From contig NZ_JACIDH010000010.1 of NCBI RefSeq assembly GCF_014196255.1, forward strand, positions 51,527 to 115,526: a stretch of DNA of 64,000 nt. Direction: 5' to 3'. Both the position numbers and the translations under genes were made by a program. Positions 35,550 through 43,154 of this stretch are shown here, in pieces. This stretch comes from Sphingomonas pseudosanguinis. Its GTDB lineage: Bacteria; Pseudomonadota; Alphaproteobacteria; Sphingomonadales; Sphingomonadaceae. The notes beneath the pieces were generated by a model, which was given only the letters and a program-made list of their open reading frames with translations, did no database searches and was not told the DNA's origin. How positions within the stretch are numbered: the first letter of the stretch is position 1; each line of letters begins with the position of its first letter.

Positions 35550-36188
35550 TCAGACCAGCACCTTGCCCGGCCGCTCGATCCCGTCGAGATCGGTGGTCGC
35601 GTCGATCTCCAGCAGGGTTTTGATATGCCCGTCGCGGATGTCGTAGACCCAGCCATGCAGCCATAGCTCGCGGCCCTCGGCAAAGGCCTTCTGGATCGTG
35701 TCCAGCCGCGCGAGATGGCGCAGCTGCTCCATCACGTTCACCTCGACCAGGCGGTTGACCTTCGCGGCCTCATCGGGCTGTGCCGCGATCTCGTCCTGGT
35801 GGCGGTGAAGCACGTCGCGGGCATTGCCCAGCCACCGGTCGACCGGCCCCTCCGTCCCGCCGTTCAGCGTGGCGAGCACGCCGCCGCAGCCATGATGGCC
35901 GCACAGGATGACGTGGCGGACCTTCAGCACATCCACCGCATATTGCACGACCGACAACAGGTTCAGGTCGTCGTCATGGACCAGATTGGCGATGTTGCGG
36001 TGGAGGAACATGCCGCCCGGCGGCGTCATCGTCATCTGCTCGGGGGTCACCCGGCTGTCCGAACAGCCGATCCACAGAAAGTCGGGCTTCTGCCCCACCG
36101 TCTGGCGCTGGAAGAAGTCGGTCTTCTCCTCGAGGAGTTCGGTCGCCCAAGCCTTATTGGCGAGCAGCAACTGCTTATATTCCCTCAT
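35550..36188 (-). CDS. Beta-class carbonic anhydrase
   Basis: A 212-residue enzyme with zinc ligands Cys42, His98 and Cys101 and the Asp44-Arg46 dyad in CSDSRV and HHGCGG. It interconverts CO2 and bicarbonate in the cytoplasm. Its ATG overlaps the stop of the SulP transporter gene (ATGA), so the pair should work together in bicarbonate supply. Confidence 0.94.
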   Translation of the reverse strand: MREYKQLLLANKAWATELLEEKTDFFQRQTVGQKPDFLWIGCSDSRVTPEQMTMTPPGGMFLHRNIANLVHDDDLNLLSVVQYAVDVLKVRHVILCGHHGCGGVLATLNGGTEGPVDRWLGNARDVLHRHQDEIAAQPDEAAKVNRLVEVNVMEQLRHLARLDTIQKAFAEGRELWLHGWVYDIRDGHIKTLLEIDATTDLDGIERPGKVLV

Positions 36189-37765
36189 GCGTAGCGCACT
36201 CCCGTCGATGGGGCATTGATCAGCGGGGCGGTCCGCTCGGCGATGTCGCCGCGTACGATGACGCTGATCCCGCGATAGTCGGCGCCCTTGATGAAGGCGT
36301 TGATGATGTCGACATTGTCGAGATCGACATAGGAGGTCGAGGACAGGTCGATCAGCAGATTGGCGCCGTCCGGCACCTTGGCCAGCGACTTCTGCAATTC
36401 ATATTTGTGGATGAAGTATAGGTTGCGCCGCGCCCGGATCAGGCAGTCGCCATCGTCATAGGCATAGGTCAGCGCCGGACGGAAATTGCGCGCCACGACG
36501 AAGACGAAGCCGACGACCAGCCCGACCAGGATGCCGATCAGCAGGTCGGTGCGCAGGATCGCCAGGATGGTGACGATGAAGGGGATGAACTGGCTCCACC
36601 CCTGTTTGAACCGATCGGTGAACAGCTTGGGCTTGCACAGCTTGTAGCCGGTGGCGATCAGCACGGCGGCGAGGGCGGCGAGCGGGATCTGGTTGAGCAG
36701 CACCGGGATCAGCGCGACCGACAGCAGCAGCCAGGTCGCGTGCAGCATCGCCGACATCTTGCTCTCTGCCCCGGCATCGACATTGGCCGAGGAGCGCACG
36801 ATCACCGAGGTGACGGGCAGGCCGCCGAGCAGACCGGAGACGATGTTGCCGCCGCCCTGCGCCATCAGCTCCCAGTTCTTGTCGGTGGTGCGGCGGCGCG
36901 GATCGAGCTCGTCGACCGCCTTCACGCTCAGCAGCGATTCCAGGCTGGCGACGATCGCCAGCGTGATCGCGGTGGTCCACACCGCGCCGGTGCCGATCGC
37001 CGAAAAGTCGGGCAGCTGGAACTGGCCGAGAAACTCCGACGCACCGCCCGCGACGGGCACGCGGACCAGATGGCTGCCGGTCAATTGCCATGCGGGCTGG
37101 AACGCGCCCAGCAGCATGTTGCCGACCACGCCGATGACGACCACGACCAGCGGCCCGGGCAGCAGCCGCAGCGGACCCTGCTTGGGCTTGGCGTGATCCC
37201 ACCAGAACAGGAAGGCCAGCGACACCGCGCCGATCAGCACCGCGCCGGGGGCGATGTCCTGGCTGACGCTGGTCCACAGATCGGTGAAGGTGTTACCGCC
37301 GGCGCGGCTGGCATATTCGAAGCTGCCCTCGAAATCGCCGTCATAGCCGATGGCGTGGGGCACCTGCTTCAGGATCAGGATCAGGCCGATCGCGGCCAGC
37401 ATGCCGGTGATGACGGCCGAGGGCACGAACTCGGCCAGCACGCCGGCGCGGGTGAAGGAGAAGGCGAGCTGCAACACGCCCGCCAGCATCACCGCCAGCA
37501 GGAAGACCTGGAAACTGGGCAGCCGCTCGATCGCCTCGAACACGATCACGGTCAGGCCGGCGGCGGGGCCGGAAACGGACAAAGGCGATTTGGACAGGAA
37601 GCCGACGACCAGGCCGCCGACGATGCCGGCGATCATCCCGGCGAAGGGCGGCGCGCCGGAGGCGACCGCGATGCCCAGACAGAGTGGCAGGGCGACGAGC
37701 GCCACCACGATCGACGCCGGCACATCCGCCCGTGCGGTGGCCAGAAAGGAACGACTTTGGGCCAC
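36185..37765 (-). CDS. SulP-family anion transporter, probably bicarbonate
   Basis: A 526-residue transporter with about 11-12 membrane helices, SulP signatures (LPLCLGIAVASGAPPFAGM, SGPAAGLTVIVF) and a C-terminal STAS domain (NLLIDLSSTSYVDLDNVDI). The coupling to carbonic anhydrase favours bicarbonate as substrate. GTG 37765 is chosen because AGGAG lies 5 bp upstream; an in-frame ATG at 37813 falls inside a palindrome and has no ribosome site. Starting there would add 16 residues. Confidence 0.88.
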   Translation of the reverse strand: MAQSRSFLATARADVPASIVVALVALPLCLGIAVASGAPPFAGMIAGIVGGLVVGFLSKSPLSVSGPAAGLTVIVFEAIERLPSFQVFLLAVMLAGVLQLAFSFTRAGVLAEFVPSAVITGMLAAIGLILILKQVPHAIGYDGDFEGSFEYASRAGGNTFTDLWTSVSQDIAPGAVLIGAVSLAFLFWWDHAKPKQGPLRLLPGPLVVVVIGVVGNMLLGAFQPAWQLTGSHLVRVPVAGGASEFLGQFQLPDFSAIGTGAVWTTAITLAIVASLESLLSVKAVDELDPRRRTTDKNWELMAQGGGNIVSGLLGGLPVTSVIVRSSANVDAGAESKMSAMLHATWLLLSVALIPVLLNQIPLAALAAVLIATGYKLCKPKLFTDRFKQGWSQFIPFIVTILAILRTDLLIGILVGLVVGFVFVVARNFRPALTYAYDDGDCLIRARRNLYFIHKYELQKSLAKVPDGANLLIDLSSTSYVDLDNVDIINAFIKGADYRGISVIVRGDIAERTAPLINAPSTGVRYA

Positions 37766-37797
37766 GGCGGCTCCTGATACAGCTGGGCGTCCGCATA

Positions 37798-37812
37798 TGT
37801 CCGGTACGGACA
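37798..37812. promoter_or_regulatory. Candidate operator upstream of the SulP gene
   Basis: TGTCCG-GTA-CGGACA is a perfect 6-bp-arm inverted repeat 33 bp before the chosen start. An AT-rich patch (tatatgatgacttatattt) follows on the far side and may be the promoter. No matching regulator gene is adjacent. Confidence 0.35.
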
Positions 37813-37950
37813 TGACTATATGATGACTTATATTTCATGTACGAGGGAACCATTGGCGGTCAAGCGATTCAGTAGGGGGCGGCCGGCGCTGTCTCACAAA
37901 GCGCATCGCTCGATGCTTGCACCGGCGCGCAAGTCGCCTAAATCGGCCCG

Positions 37951-38490
37951 GTGGCGCGATCTTCTACCCGATCCAATGACTGGGGCTTTCCTCGCTGGCG
38001 CAGCTATGGCGCGTCGCGCGAGGCCAAGCCCGTGCGTATCTGCGACCGGCATGGCTGCGACCAGCCGGGCAATTGTCCGGCCCCCAAGTCCCCCAACAGC
38101 CCCGACCGCTGGTATTTCTGCGAGGCGCATGCCGCCGAGTATAATCGCGGCTGGGACTATTTTCAGGGTCTGAGCGCCGAGGAAGCCGCCGCACGCGAAG
38201 CCTCGGAGCGGCGGACGAGCGCGGGCTATGCCCAGTCCAAGCACCAAGCCTGGGCGGGGCCGGGCGACGGCACCCGCTCGCGCGACGAGATGCGCGCGCT
38301 TGACGCGCTGGGGCTGGAGCCGGACGCCGAGTTCGATCTGATCCGCGCGACGTGGCGAGGCCTCGCCAAGGCGAACCATCCCGACATCCGCCCCAATGAT
38401 CCCGACGCCGCGACGAAGTTCCAGCAGGTGCAGGCGGCCTACGAGGTCCTGCGCGCCGCCGAGGAACGCCGCAGCTGGAAGCCCGAATGA
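37951..38490 (+). CDS. J-domain (DnaJ-like) protein
   Basis: A 179-residue protein. The first half has a cysteine-containing segment (CDRHGCDQPGNCPAP and YFCEAHAAEYN) that could bind zinc; the last ~65 residues form a J domain with the HPD motif in NHPDIRPND. It lacks the other DnaJ domains and is probably a specialised Hsp70 co-chaperone. GTG 37951 is the start. The stop overlaps the ferredoxin gene. Confidence 0.82.
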   Translation: MARSSTRSNDWGFPRWRSYGASREAKPVRICDRHGCDQPGNCPAPKSPNSPDRWYFCEAHAAEYNRGWDYFQGLSAEEAAAREASERRTSAGYAQSKHQAWAGPGDGTRSRDEMRALDALGLEPDAEFDLIRATWRGLAKANHPDIRPNDPDAATKFQQVQAAYEVLRAAEERRSWKPE

Positions 38491-38783
38491 TCCGTCGCGC
38501 CAAGTCGGAATGGGAAGCGACGGTCCTGGTCTGCGGCAAATGCTCGAAAAAGGTCGGCGGCGGGTTCGGGCCCAAGGGCAAGACGCCGCTCGTCAAGGCG
38601 CTCCGGCGGATATTCGGCAAGGGGCGCAAGGCCTCGGTCGGGGTGGTCGAGACCAAGTGCCTGGGGCTGTGCCCGAAACATGCGGTGACGTTGGTCGATG
38701 GGCGTCGGCCTGGGGAATGGCTGGTGGTGACGCCGGACGAGGATGTCGAGGCGATCGCGGCGCGGTTAGGGCGGGGTGGTTGA
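38487..38783 (+). CDS. Thioredoxin-like [2Fe-2S] ferredoxin
   Basis: A 98-residue protein with LVCGKCSKKVGGG near the N-terminus and VETKCLGLCPKHAVTLVD in the middle, the four-Cys pattern of thioredoxin-like 2Fe-2S ferredoxins. The start overlaps the J-domain gene (ATGA). Electron partners are not known. Confidence 0.82.
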   Translation: MIRRAKSEWEATVLVCGKCSKKVGGGFGPKGKTPLVKALRRIFGKGRKASVGVVETKCLGLCPKHAVTLVDGRRPGEWLVVTPDEDVEAIAARLGRGG

Positions 38784-38799
38784 CGGGCGGGCGTTCGGA

Positions 38800-38890
38800 C
38801 GTGGCCTTCGACTGCGCTCAGGCTGAGCGGAGCGAGGGGCTCGTACCTTTTAACAACCTCCGTTCAGCCTGAGCGCAGTCGAAGGCCACG
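38800..38890. repeat. Palindromic repeat, cttcgactgcgctcag variant
   Basis: Two 31-bp arms (38800-38830 and 38860-38890) match at 30 of 31 positions when reversed and complemented. It follows the ferredoxin gene directly. Confidence 0.85.
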
Positions 38891-38927
38891 GGAATGGGAT
38901 GGTTCCGGGGTGTTTCATAGGTCGGTC

Positions 38928-39117
38928 TCGGTGAGACCCTGAACCCTCCCCCATCCCCTCCCGCTTGCGGGAGGGGCGTGCCAAGCGGTTGGCGTCAGGC
39001 TATTTCGACAAACCTAACCCGGTTTTCAACAGTTGAAGACCGCGCGCCACTTGTGCCTCTGGCCGCTCCCCTCCCGCAAGCGGGAGGGGATGGGGGAGGG
39101 CACGGTGTCTCACCGAG
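38928..39117. repeat. REP element, ccctcccgc family, long inverted pair
   Basis: The left part (cggtgagaccctgaaccctc and on to gcgggagggg) is mirrored by the right part ending cggtgtctcaccgag. About 90 bp of unique sequence lies between. Together with the neighbouring palindrome it fills the 350 bp between the ferredoxin and sufE genes. Confidence 0.75.
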
Positions 39118-39133
39118 TCCACACCCCAAAACC

Positions 39134-39535
39134 TCAATACCGCCCAGCCGTCTCCCGGATCAGCGCGATCATGTTCGGAATCCCCTGGGTCCGGTTCGAA
39201 CTCAATTGGTTCTTCAGATCGAACGGCGCCAGCTCGCCCTCGATGTCGGTCGCCAGTATCTCCGCCGGCGTCTTGTCCTGCACCGTTTTCAACACCAGCG
39301 CGATGATCCCCTTGGTGATCGCGGCATTGGAGTCGGCCAGGAAGTGCAGCCCCGCGGCGTCACTCTTCATCGGATAGACCCAGACCGAGGCCGAACACCC
39401 ACGCACCAGCGTCGCGTCGGTCTTCAGCGCCTCGGGCATCGGCTCCAGCGCGCGGCCGAGGTCGATCAACAGGCGATAGCGATCGTCGGCGTCGAGGAAT
39501 TCATATTCGTCGCGGATTTCGGCAAGATCGGACAT
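39134..39535 (-). CDS. sufE: SufE-family sulfur acceptor
   Basis: A 133-residue protein with the acceptor Cys in LVRGCSASVWVYP, near residue 47. The C-terminal LSSNRTQGIPNMIALIRE is typical of SufE. It accepts persulfide sulfur from a SufS-type cysteine desulfurase. The two desulfurases near 18-20 kb are possible partners, but the usual SufS is probably elsewhere. Confidence 0.9.
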   Translation of the reverse strand: MSDLAEIRDEYEFLDADDRYRLLIDLGRALEPMPEALKTDATLVRGCSASVWVYPMKSDAAGLHFLADSNAAITKGIIALVLKTVQDKTPAEILATDIEGELAPFDLKNQLSSNRTQGIPNMIALIRETAGRY

Positions 39536-39588
39536 GACGCCGCGCTACCGCGAACGGCGCGCCGCCACAACCGTTGCTGGCTAAGCGT

Positions 39589-40257
39589 TCAGGGCGCGAG
39601 CAGGGCGTCCACCGAACCGCCATTGCGCGCCAGTTCGGCCGCCACGCGGCGACGTCCCTCGTAATAGGCCAGCACCCGCGCCTTCGGATCGCGCGCGCGG
39701 ATCAGCGCCTCGTCCTGGGGGCGGATGCTGGTTTCCCGCGCGACATAGTCGGGATAGCCCTCGCGCTTCCAGGCGGGCAGGCGCAGCGCGGCCCATTCGC
39801 CGATATGGTCGGCGACCAGCCGGTGGATCATCTCATGCGCGATCGTACCCGATAGCGTCCGCACACCGCCAAGAGGAGCGCCGTTGGTCACCCGGTCGGC
39901 CGCGACCGAATGACGGTTGAAGATCAGCGCGTGGGCGAAGGGGCGGCGAAAGGCGATCGCGTCGCTCACCCCGATCGCCAGCATCCGCCACCGCCAGCCG
40001 CCATCGGTCAGCACCACCTGTCGCGCCAGCCCCGGCCGGTCGAGCGGGCTGGCTGCCAGCAGCCGGTCGGCCCGTGCCAGCACCCGGCCCATCGCGGCCC
40101 GGTCGATCGGCCGCTCCGCCAGCACCGTCGTGGTGCCGAAGTCGGCGCGATAGGGAAAGGCGAGTGCGGCGGGGACGTGGACGATCCCCGCGACGATCAC
40201 CGCCCCGCCGCACAGGGTCCGGGCGGTCCAGCGACGGATGGCGGCGAAGCGGACCAT
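39589..40257 (-). CDS. Putative exported or anchored HExxH metalloprotein
   Basis: A 222-residue protein with an N-terminal hydrophobic segment (LCGGAVIVAGIVHVPAALA), either signal or anchor. The zinc motif HEMIH is followed 21 residues later by Glu in LPAWKREGYPDYVA, the gluzincin arrangement. It is much shorter than most gluzincin proteases. It lies 2 bp after the last small gene of the psp-like series; whether it is part of that unit is unclear. Confidence 0.7.
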   Translation of the reverse strand: MVRFAAIRRWTARTLCGGAVIVAGIVHVPAALAFPYRADFGTTTVLAERPIDRAAMGRVLARADRLLAASPLDRPGLARQVVLTDGGWRWRMLAIGVSDAIAFRRPFAHALIFNRHSVAADRVTNGAPLGGVRTLSGTIAHEMIHRLVADHIGEWAALRLPAWKREGYPDYVARETSIRPQDEALIRARDPKARVLAYYEGRRRVAAELARNGGSVDALLAP

Positions 40258-40259
40258 GA

Positions 40260-40499
40260 TCAGAGGTCGACGCCGGCGGCGATGGCTTCGAGCTTGCGGA
40301 TGCGCTCCTTCAGGTCCGCCATCTCGATCCGCGACGCGGCCGAGGCGGCGGGCGGGTAGGGCATGTCGTGGTTACGCTCGAACTCGCGGCTCTTCAGCTG
40401 CAACCAGCCGCGCCAGCCGGCCAGTCCGGCGGTAACGATCATTGCCAGCCCCGCCAGGCCTGCGGTTGCGAGCACGATGTAGAGATTGGTGTCGGTCAT
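40260..40499 (-). CDS. Small psp-locus membrane/coiled-coil protein
   Basis: A 79-residue protein: one N-terminal transmembrane helix (about 7-27), then a polar part ending in a short coiled coil (EMADLKERIRKLEAIAAG). The tail resembles the L-x-x-R-I-x-x-L-E heptads of its upstream neighbours, but is shorter. Function is unknown; position suggests envelope-stress output. Confidence 0.6.
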   Translation of the reverse strand: MTDTNLYIVLATAGLAGLAMIVTAGLAGWRGWLQLKSREFERNHDMPYPPAASAASRIEMADLKERIRKLEAIAAGVDL

Positions 40500-40532
40500 G
40501 ATCCGGGCTCCCTGTCCGTATCAATGGGTGGA

Positions 40533-40790
40533 TCAGCGATCGCGCAGCCGCTCGATCTCACGGTCGAGATCGATGCTCTTGCGTTCGTCGGTGATGACGC
40601 GCTCCAGTACCTGGATGCGCTCCTTCAGCTGCTGGATTTCGCCGCGCAGCGCCTGGGTGTCGCGGTTCCCTTCGCCGCGCAGATGTTCGACCATGTCGAG
40701 ACCGGGCGAGCGACGATGCTTGGCCTTGAAGATGCTGGCGACCATGACGATCGCGACGATCAGAACAACCATGAACTGTCCGCCGGACAT
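40533..40790 (-). CDS. PspB-like small membrane/coiled-coil protein
   Basis: An 85-residue protein with a N-terminal helix (FMVVLIVAIVMVASIF), a basic segment, and a coiled coil containing LKERIQVLERVITDE and ending LDREIERLRDR. The core L-x-x-R-I-x-V-L-E-R motif recurs in the next two genes and in PspB. Confidence 0.65.
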   Translation of the reverse strand: MSGGQFMVVLIVAIVMVASIFKAKHRRSPGLDMVEHLRGEGNRDTQALRGEIQQLKERIQVLERVITDERKSIDLDREIERLRDR

Positions 40791-40818
40791 AGCGGTAACT
40801 CCCCTCTAAAATCTTATG

Positions 40819-41097
40819 TCAGTGTTCGATGCGGGCGGGCGCTTCGCCGCCGATGCGCAGGGCATCGATCTCGTTGCTGAGCGCCAGGCCGCGATCGGTG
40901 ATGATCCGCTCCAGCACGCGCACCCGCTGTTCCAGCTTTTCGGTCTGGGCCGCATATTGCGCCGCCTTTTCCGCTACCATCGAGGCTTCGGTGGCCAGCT
41001 GCTTTTCGCGTAGCGTGAGCCAGGGCTTCAGAAAAACGCCACCGATGATACCCAGGATGGGGATCAGAACGACAAGGATGGCGAAGAGGTTTTCCAT
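40819..41097 (-). CDS. PspB-like small membrane/coiled-coil protein
   Basis: A 92-residue protein: N-terminal helix (LFAILVVLIPILGIIGGVFL), Ala/Glu-rich coiled coil, then LEQRVRVLERIITDRG and SNEIDALR. It shares the L-E-R-I-x-T-D core with its neighbours. Confidence 0.65.
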   Translation of the reverse strand: MENLFAILVVLIPILGIIGGVFLKPWLTLREKQLATEASMVAEKAAQYAAQTEKLEQRVRVLERIITDRGLALSNEIDALRIGGEAPARIEH

Positions 41098-41109
41098 CGT
41101 GCCTCTCCC

Positions 41110-41406
41110 TCAGCGATCGCGCAGCGCGTCGATTTCGCGCGCGGTCCGCTCGGCGGGGTCGGTGGCGATCCGTTCCAGCACCGCGATCCGCTCCTCCAGT
41201 CGAGAGACCTGGCCGACCAGCTTCTGGTTCTCGGCGGTCAGCAATTCGACCTTGCGGCCATCGGCGATGTCGCTCTTATGCGTCATCCCGCCCCAATCAT
41301 TTTCCAGGCTGTAGCCGTGCTTGGCACGTATCCAGGTGGTCACGACCCAACCGATCGTCGACATTGCGATGATCGCCAGGACGAAACCCGGTCCTCCCCA
41401 AGACAT
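41110..41406 (-). CDS. PspB-like small membrane/coiled-coil protein
   Basis: A 98-residue protein. One helix (GFVLAIIAMSTIGWVVTTWI) is followed by a charged linker and a coiled coil containing LEERIAVLERIATDP and REIDALRDR. ATG 41406 is chosen because GGGAG lies 8 bp before it; ATG 41421 lacks a ribosome site. Confidence 0.65.
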   Translation of the reverse strand: MSWGGPGFVLAIIAMSTIGWVVTTWIRAKHGYSLENDWGGMTHKSDIADGRKVELLTAENQKLVGQVSRLEERIAVLERIATDPAERTAREIDALRDR

Positions 41407-41448
41407 AATCCATACTCCCATAGGATAGTTGATGTATCAGCGCGGTCT

Positions 41449-41832
41449 TCAGCGCAGGCGGTCGATCTCGTCGGCCAGCTGGCGGTTGCGGCTGGTGTAG
41501 TGAAGTTCGATATCGGCCAGGCGACGGTCGAGATCGCGGAACTTCGAGCGGACCTCGGCGGTCGAGCGGCGCGGATTGCTGCGCACGCCCTGCCAGAACT
41601 TGGCGTCCTCGTCCGACTGGTAAAGGCCCAGCGGCTTGGCGGTCGCCATCCAGGCGATCAGCAGATAGGCGAGCGGGACCCAGGGCATGCCGACCCCGGT
41701 GACGGTCAGCAGGACCGCGGCGATGCGGACCCACATCACATCGACGCCGGTATAGTCGGCGATCCCCGAACACACGCCCTTGAACTTGGCATTCTGCTTG
41801 TCGAGGTAGAAGTTGGTGCGGCTGGCGGTCAT
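41449..41832 (-). CDS. pspC: PspC-domain envelope stress protein
   Basis: A 127-residue protein. The PspC domain (about 10-70) has KFKGVCSGIADYTGVDVMWVR and a transmembrane helix, followed by a C-terminal coiled coil ending QLADEIDRLR, like the small neighbours. PspC senses membrane stress and releases PspA from PspF with PspB. Confidence 0.88.
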   Translation of the reverse strand: MTASRTNFYLDKQNAKFKGVCSGIADYTGVDVMWVRIAAVLLTVTGVGMPWVPLAYLLIAWMATAKPLGLYQSDEDAKFWQGVRSNPRRSTAEVRSKFRDLDRRLADIELHYTSRNRQLADEIDRLR

Positions 41833-41833
41833 G

Positions 41834-42127
41834 TCAGTTCCTCCGGTCGAGGCTGTAATCCTGTTGGCCGAGGCGCGGTTCGGGGCGCCATTCGGACTGC
41901 GACAGGCTGGGCTTGAAGTTGGGATTGTCGGCGGCGACGATCCGTTCGACAGTGTTCACCCGGTCCTCGAGCCGCCGTGCGAGCATGTGAAGCTCGTCGA
42001 GCAGCTGCTCGTCCTCATGGGTGATCTTGGGCGCCTGCTTCCACTTGGTGACATAGTGCAGGATCAGCCAGGGCAGCGCGATGAACAGCGTGAGCATCGC
42101 GATGCCGGGGGTGATGATGTCTTCCAT
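41834..42127 (-). CDS. pspB: PspB envelope stress membrane protein
   Basis: A 97-residue protein with one N-terminal helix (IAMLTLFIALPWLILHYVT) and a coiled coil (LHMLARRLEDRVNTVERIVA) characteristic of PspB. It ends one base before the pspC start and begins 1 bp after pspA. Confidence 0.85.
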   Translation of the reverse strand: MEDIITPGIAMLTLFIALPWLILHYVTKWKQAPKITHEDEQLLDELHMLARRLEDRVNTVERIVAADNPNFKPSLSQSEWRPEPRLGQQDYSLDRRN

Positions 42128-42128
42128 C

Positions 42129-42797
42129 TCACTCCCCCTTGTTCAGGCGCGCCTTGAGCGCGGCGAGTTCGGCATCGACCCGGTCCGAGGCGCGCAGTTC
42201 GGCGATCTCGTCCTCGAGCGTCTTGGGGTTCGACCCCAGGCCCAGCGCTTCCGCGCGGCCCTCGGCCTCGTCCACCTTGCGCTCGAGGATGTCGAAGCGG
42301 CTGAACGCGTCATGCGTCTTGGGCCCGTTCCACATCTCGCGCAGGCGATAGCGGTTGTTGGCGCTTTCCAAACGCGTCTGAACCGCATTCTGCTTGGTCC
42401 GCGCCTCGCGCAGCTTGTTCTGCAGCTTGGCGATGTCCTCTTCCGAGGCACGCAGCGCATCGTCGAGCACCTGGACTTCGGCCTTCAGCTGGTCGGCCAT
42501 GTCGGCGGCCTTCTGGCGCTCGATCAGCGCGGCCTTGGCCAGGTCCTCGCGGTCCTTCGACAGCGCCAGCTCGGCCTTTTCGGTCCAGCTGTCCTGAAGC
42601 TGGTCCAGCTTCATGATATGGCGGCGGATTTCCTTCTGGTCGGCGATCGTGCGGGCGGCCGAGGCGCGCACCTCGACAAGCGTCTCCTCCATTTCGAGGA
42701 TGATCATGCGGATCATCTTCGCGGGGTCTTCCGCCTTGTCCAGCAGGTCGGCGAAATTGGCAGCGACGATGTCGCGGGTGCGGGAGAAAATGCCCAT
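42129..42797 (-). CDS. pspA: Phage shock protein A
   Basis: A 222-residue coiled-coil protein that begins MGIFSRTRDIVAANFADLLD and has the KMIRMIILEMEETLVEVRAS helix typical of PspA. It binds stressed inner membranes and, when free, inhibits PspF. It is the second gene after the sigma-54 promoter. Confidence 0.95.
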   Translation of the reverse strand: MGIFSRTRDIVAANFADLLDKAEDPAKMIRMIILEMEETLVEVRASAARTIADQKEIRRHIMKLDQLQDSWTEKAELALSKDREDLAKAALIERQKAADMADQLKAEVQVLDDALRASEEDIAKLQNKLREARTKQNAVQTRLESANNRYRLREMWNGPKTHDAFSRFDILERKVDEAEGRAEALGLGSNPKTLEDEIAELRASDRVDAELAALKARLNKGE

Positions 42798-42826
42798 CGG
42801 ATACTCCTTGATGGCGAATGGCTTGG

Positions 42827-42979
42827 TTATGCGATCGGCGCCTCGATCGCTGCAACCGGAGTCTGGTTCTGTGCGGCGGCGACATGCGCGGGGGCGAGGG
42901 CGCCCATCAGGCAGGTGGCGCTCATCACGACGGTGCAGGCGATGGCGGCGATCTGGCGGGTGAAGGTGGTGGCGAACAT
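42827..42979 (-). CDS. Small secreted peptide heading the psp operon
   Basis: A 50-residue ORF with a signal-peptide-like N-terminus (FTRQIAAIACTVVMSATCLMG) and a probable cleavage site after HVAA, leaving about 20 residues (QNQTPVAAIEAPIA). AGGGAG precedes ATG 42979 by 8 bp. It lies directly downstream of the sigma-54 promoter and 29 bp before pspA. No homologue is recognised. Confidence 0.6.
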   Translation of the reverse strand: MFATTFTRQIAAIACTVVMSATCLMGALAPAHVAAAQNQTPVAAIEAPIA

Positions 42980-43038
42980 GGTGGAAACTCCCTGATCTTT
43001 TTGTTTCAGTCCGCTCATCGGCGGGATGTCAGAAGCAT

Positions 43039-43054
43039 TGCAGGAGCCGTGCCA
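43039..43054 (-). promoter_or_regulatory. Sigma-54 promoter of the psp operon
   Basis: On the minus strand TGGCACG-GCTC-CTGCA matches the -24/-12 consensus (TGGCACG, 4 bp, TTGCW) at all but one base. It lies about 60 bp before the first operon gene and 100 bp from the divergent pspF, which encodes the needed sigma-54 activator. PspF sites probably lie in 43060-43110. Confidence 0.85.
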
Positions 43055-43154
43055 ATTTAAAAAACGGCGGAAATCCGTGGGTTTCTAAAATAGTTGCGAT
43101 CCAACAACGATTGCGCGCTTGCCAAGCGTTGGGAAAATCCGCCACCTGTTGGGA

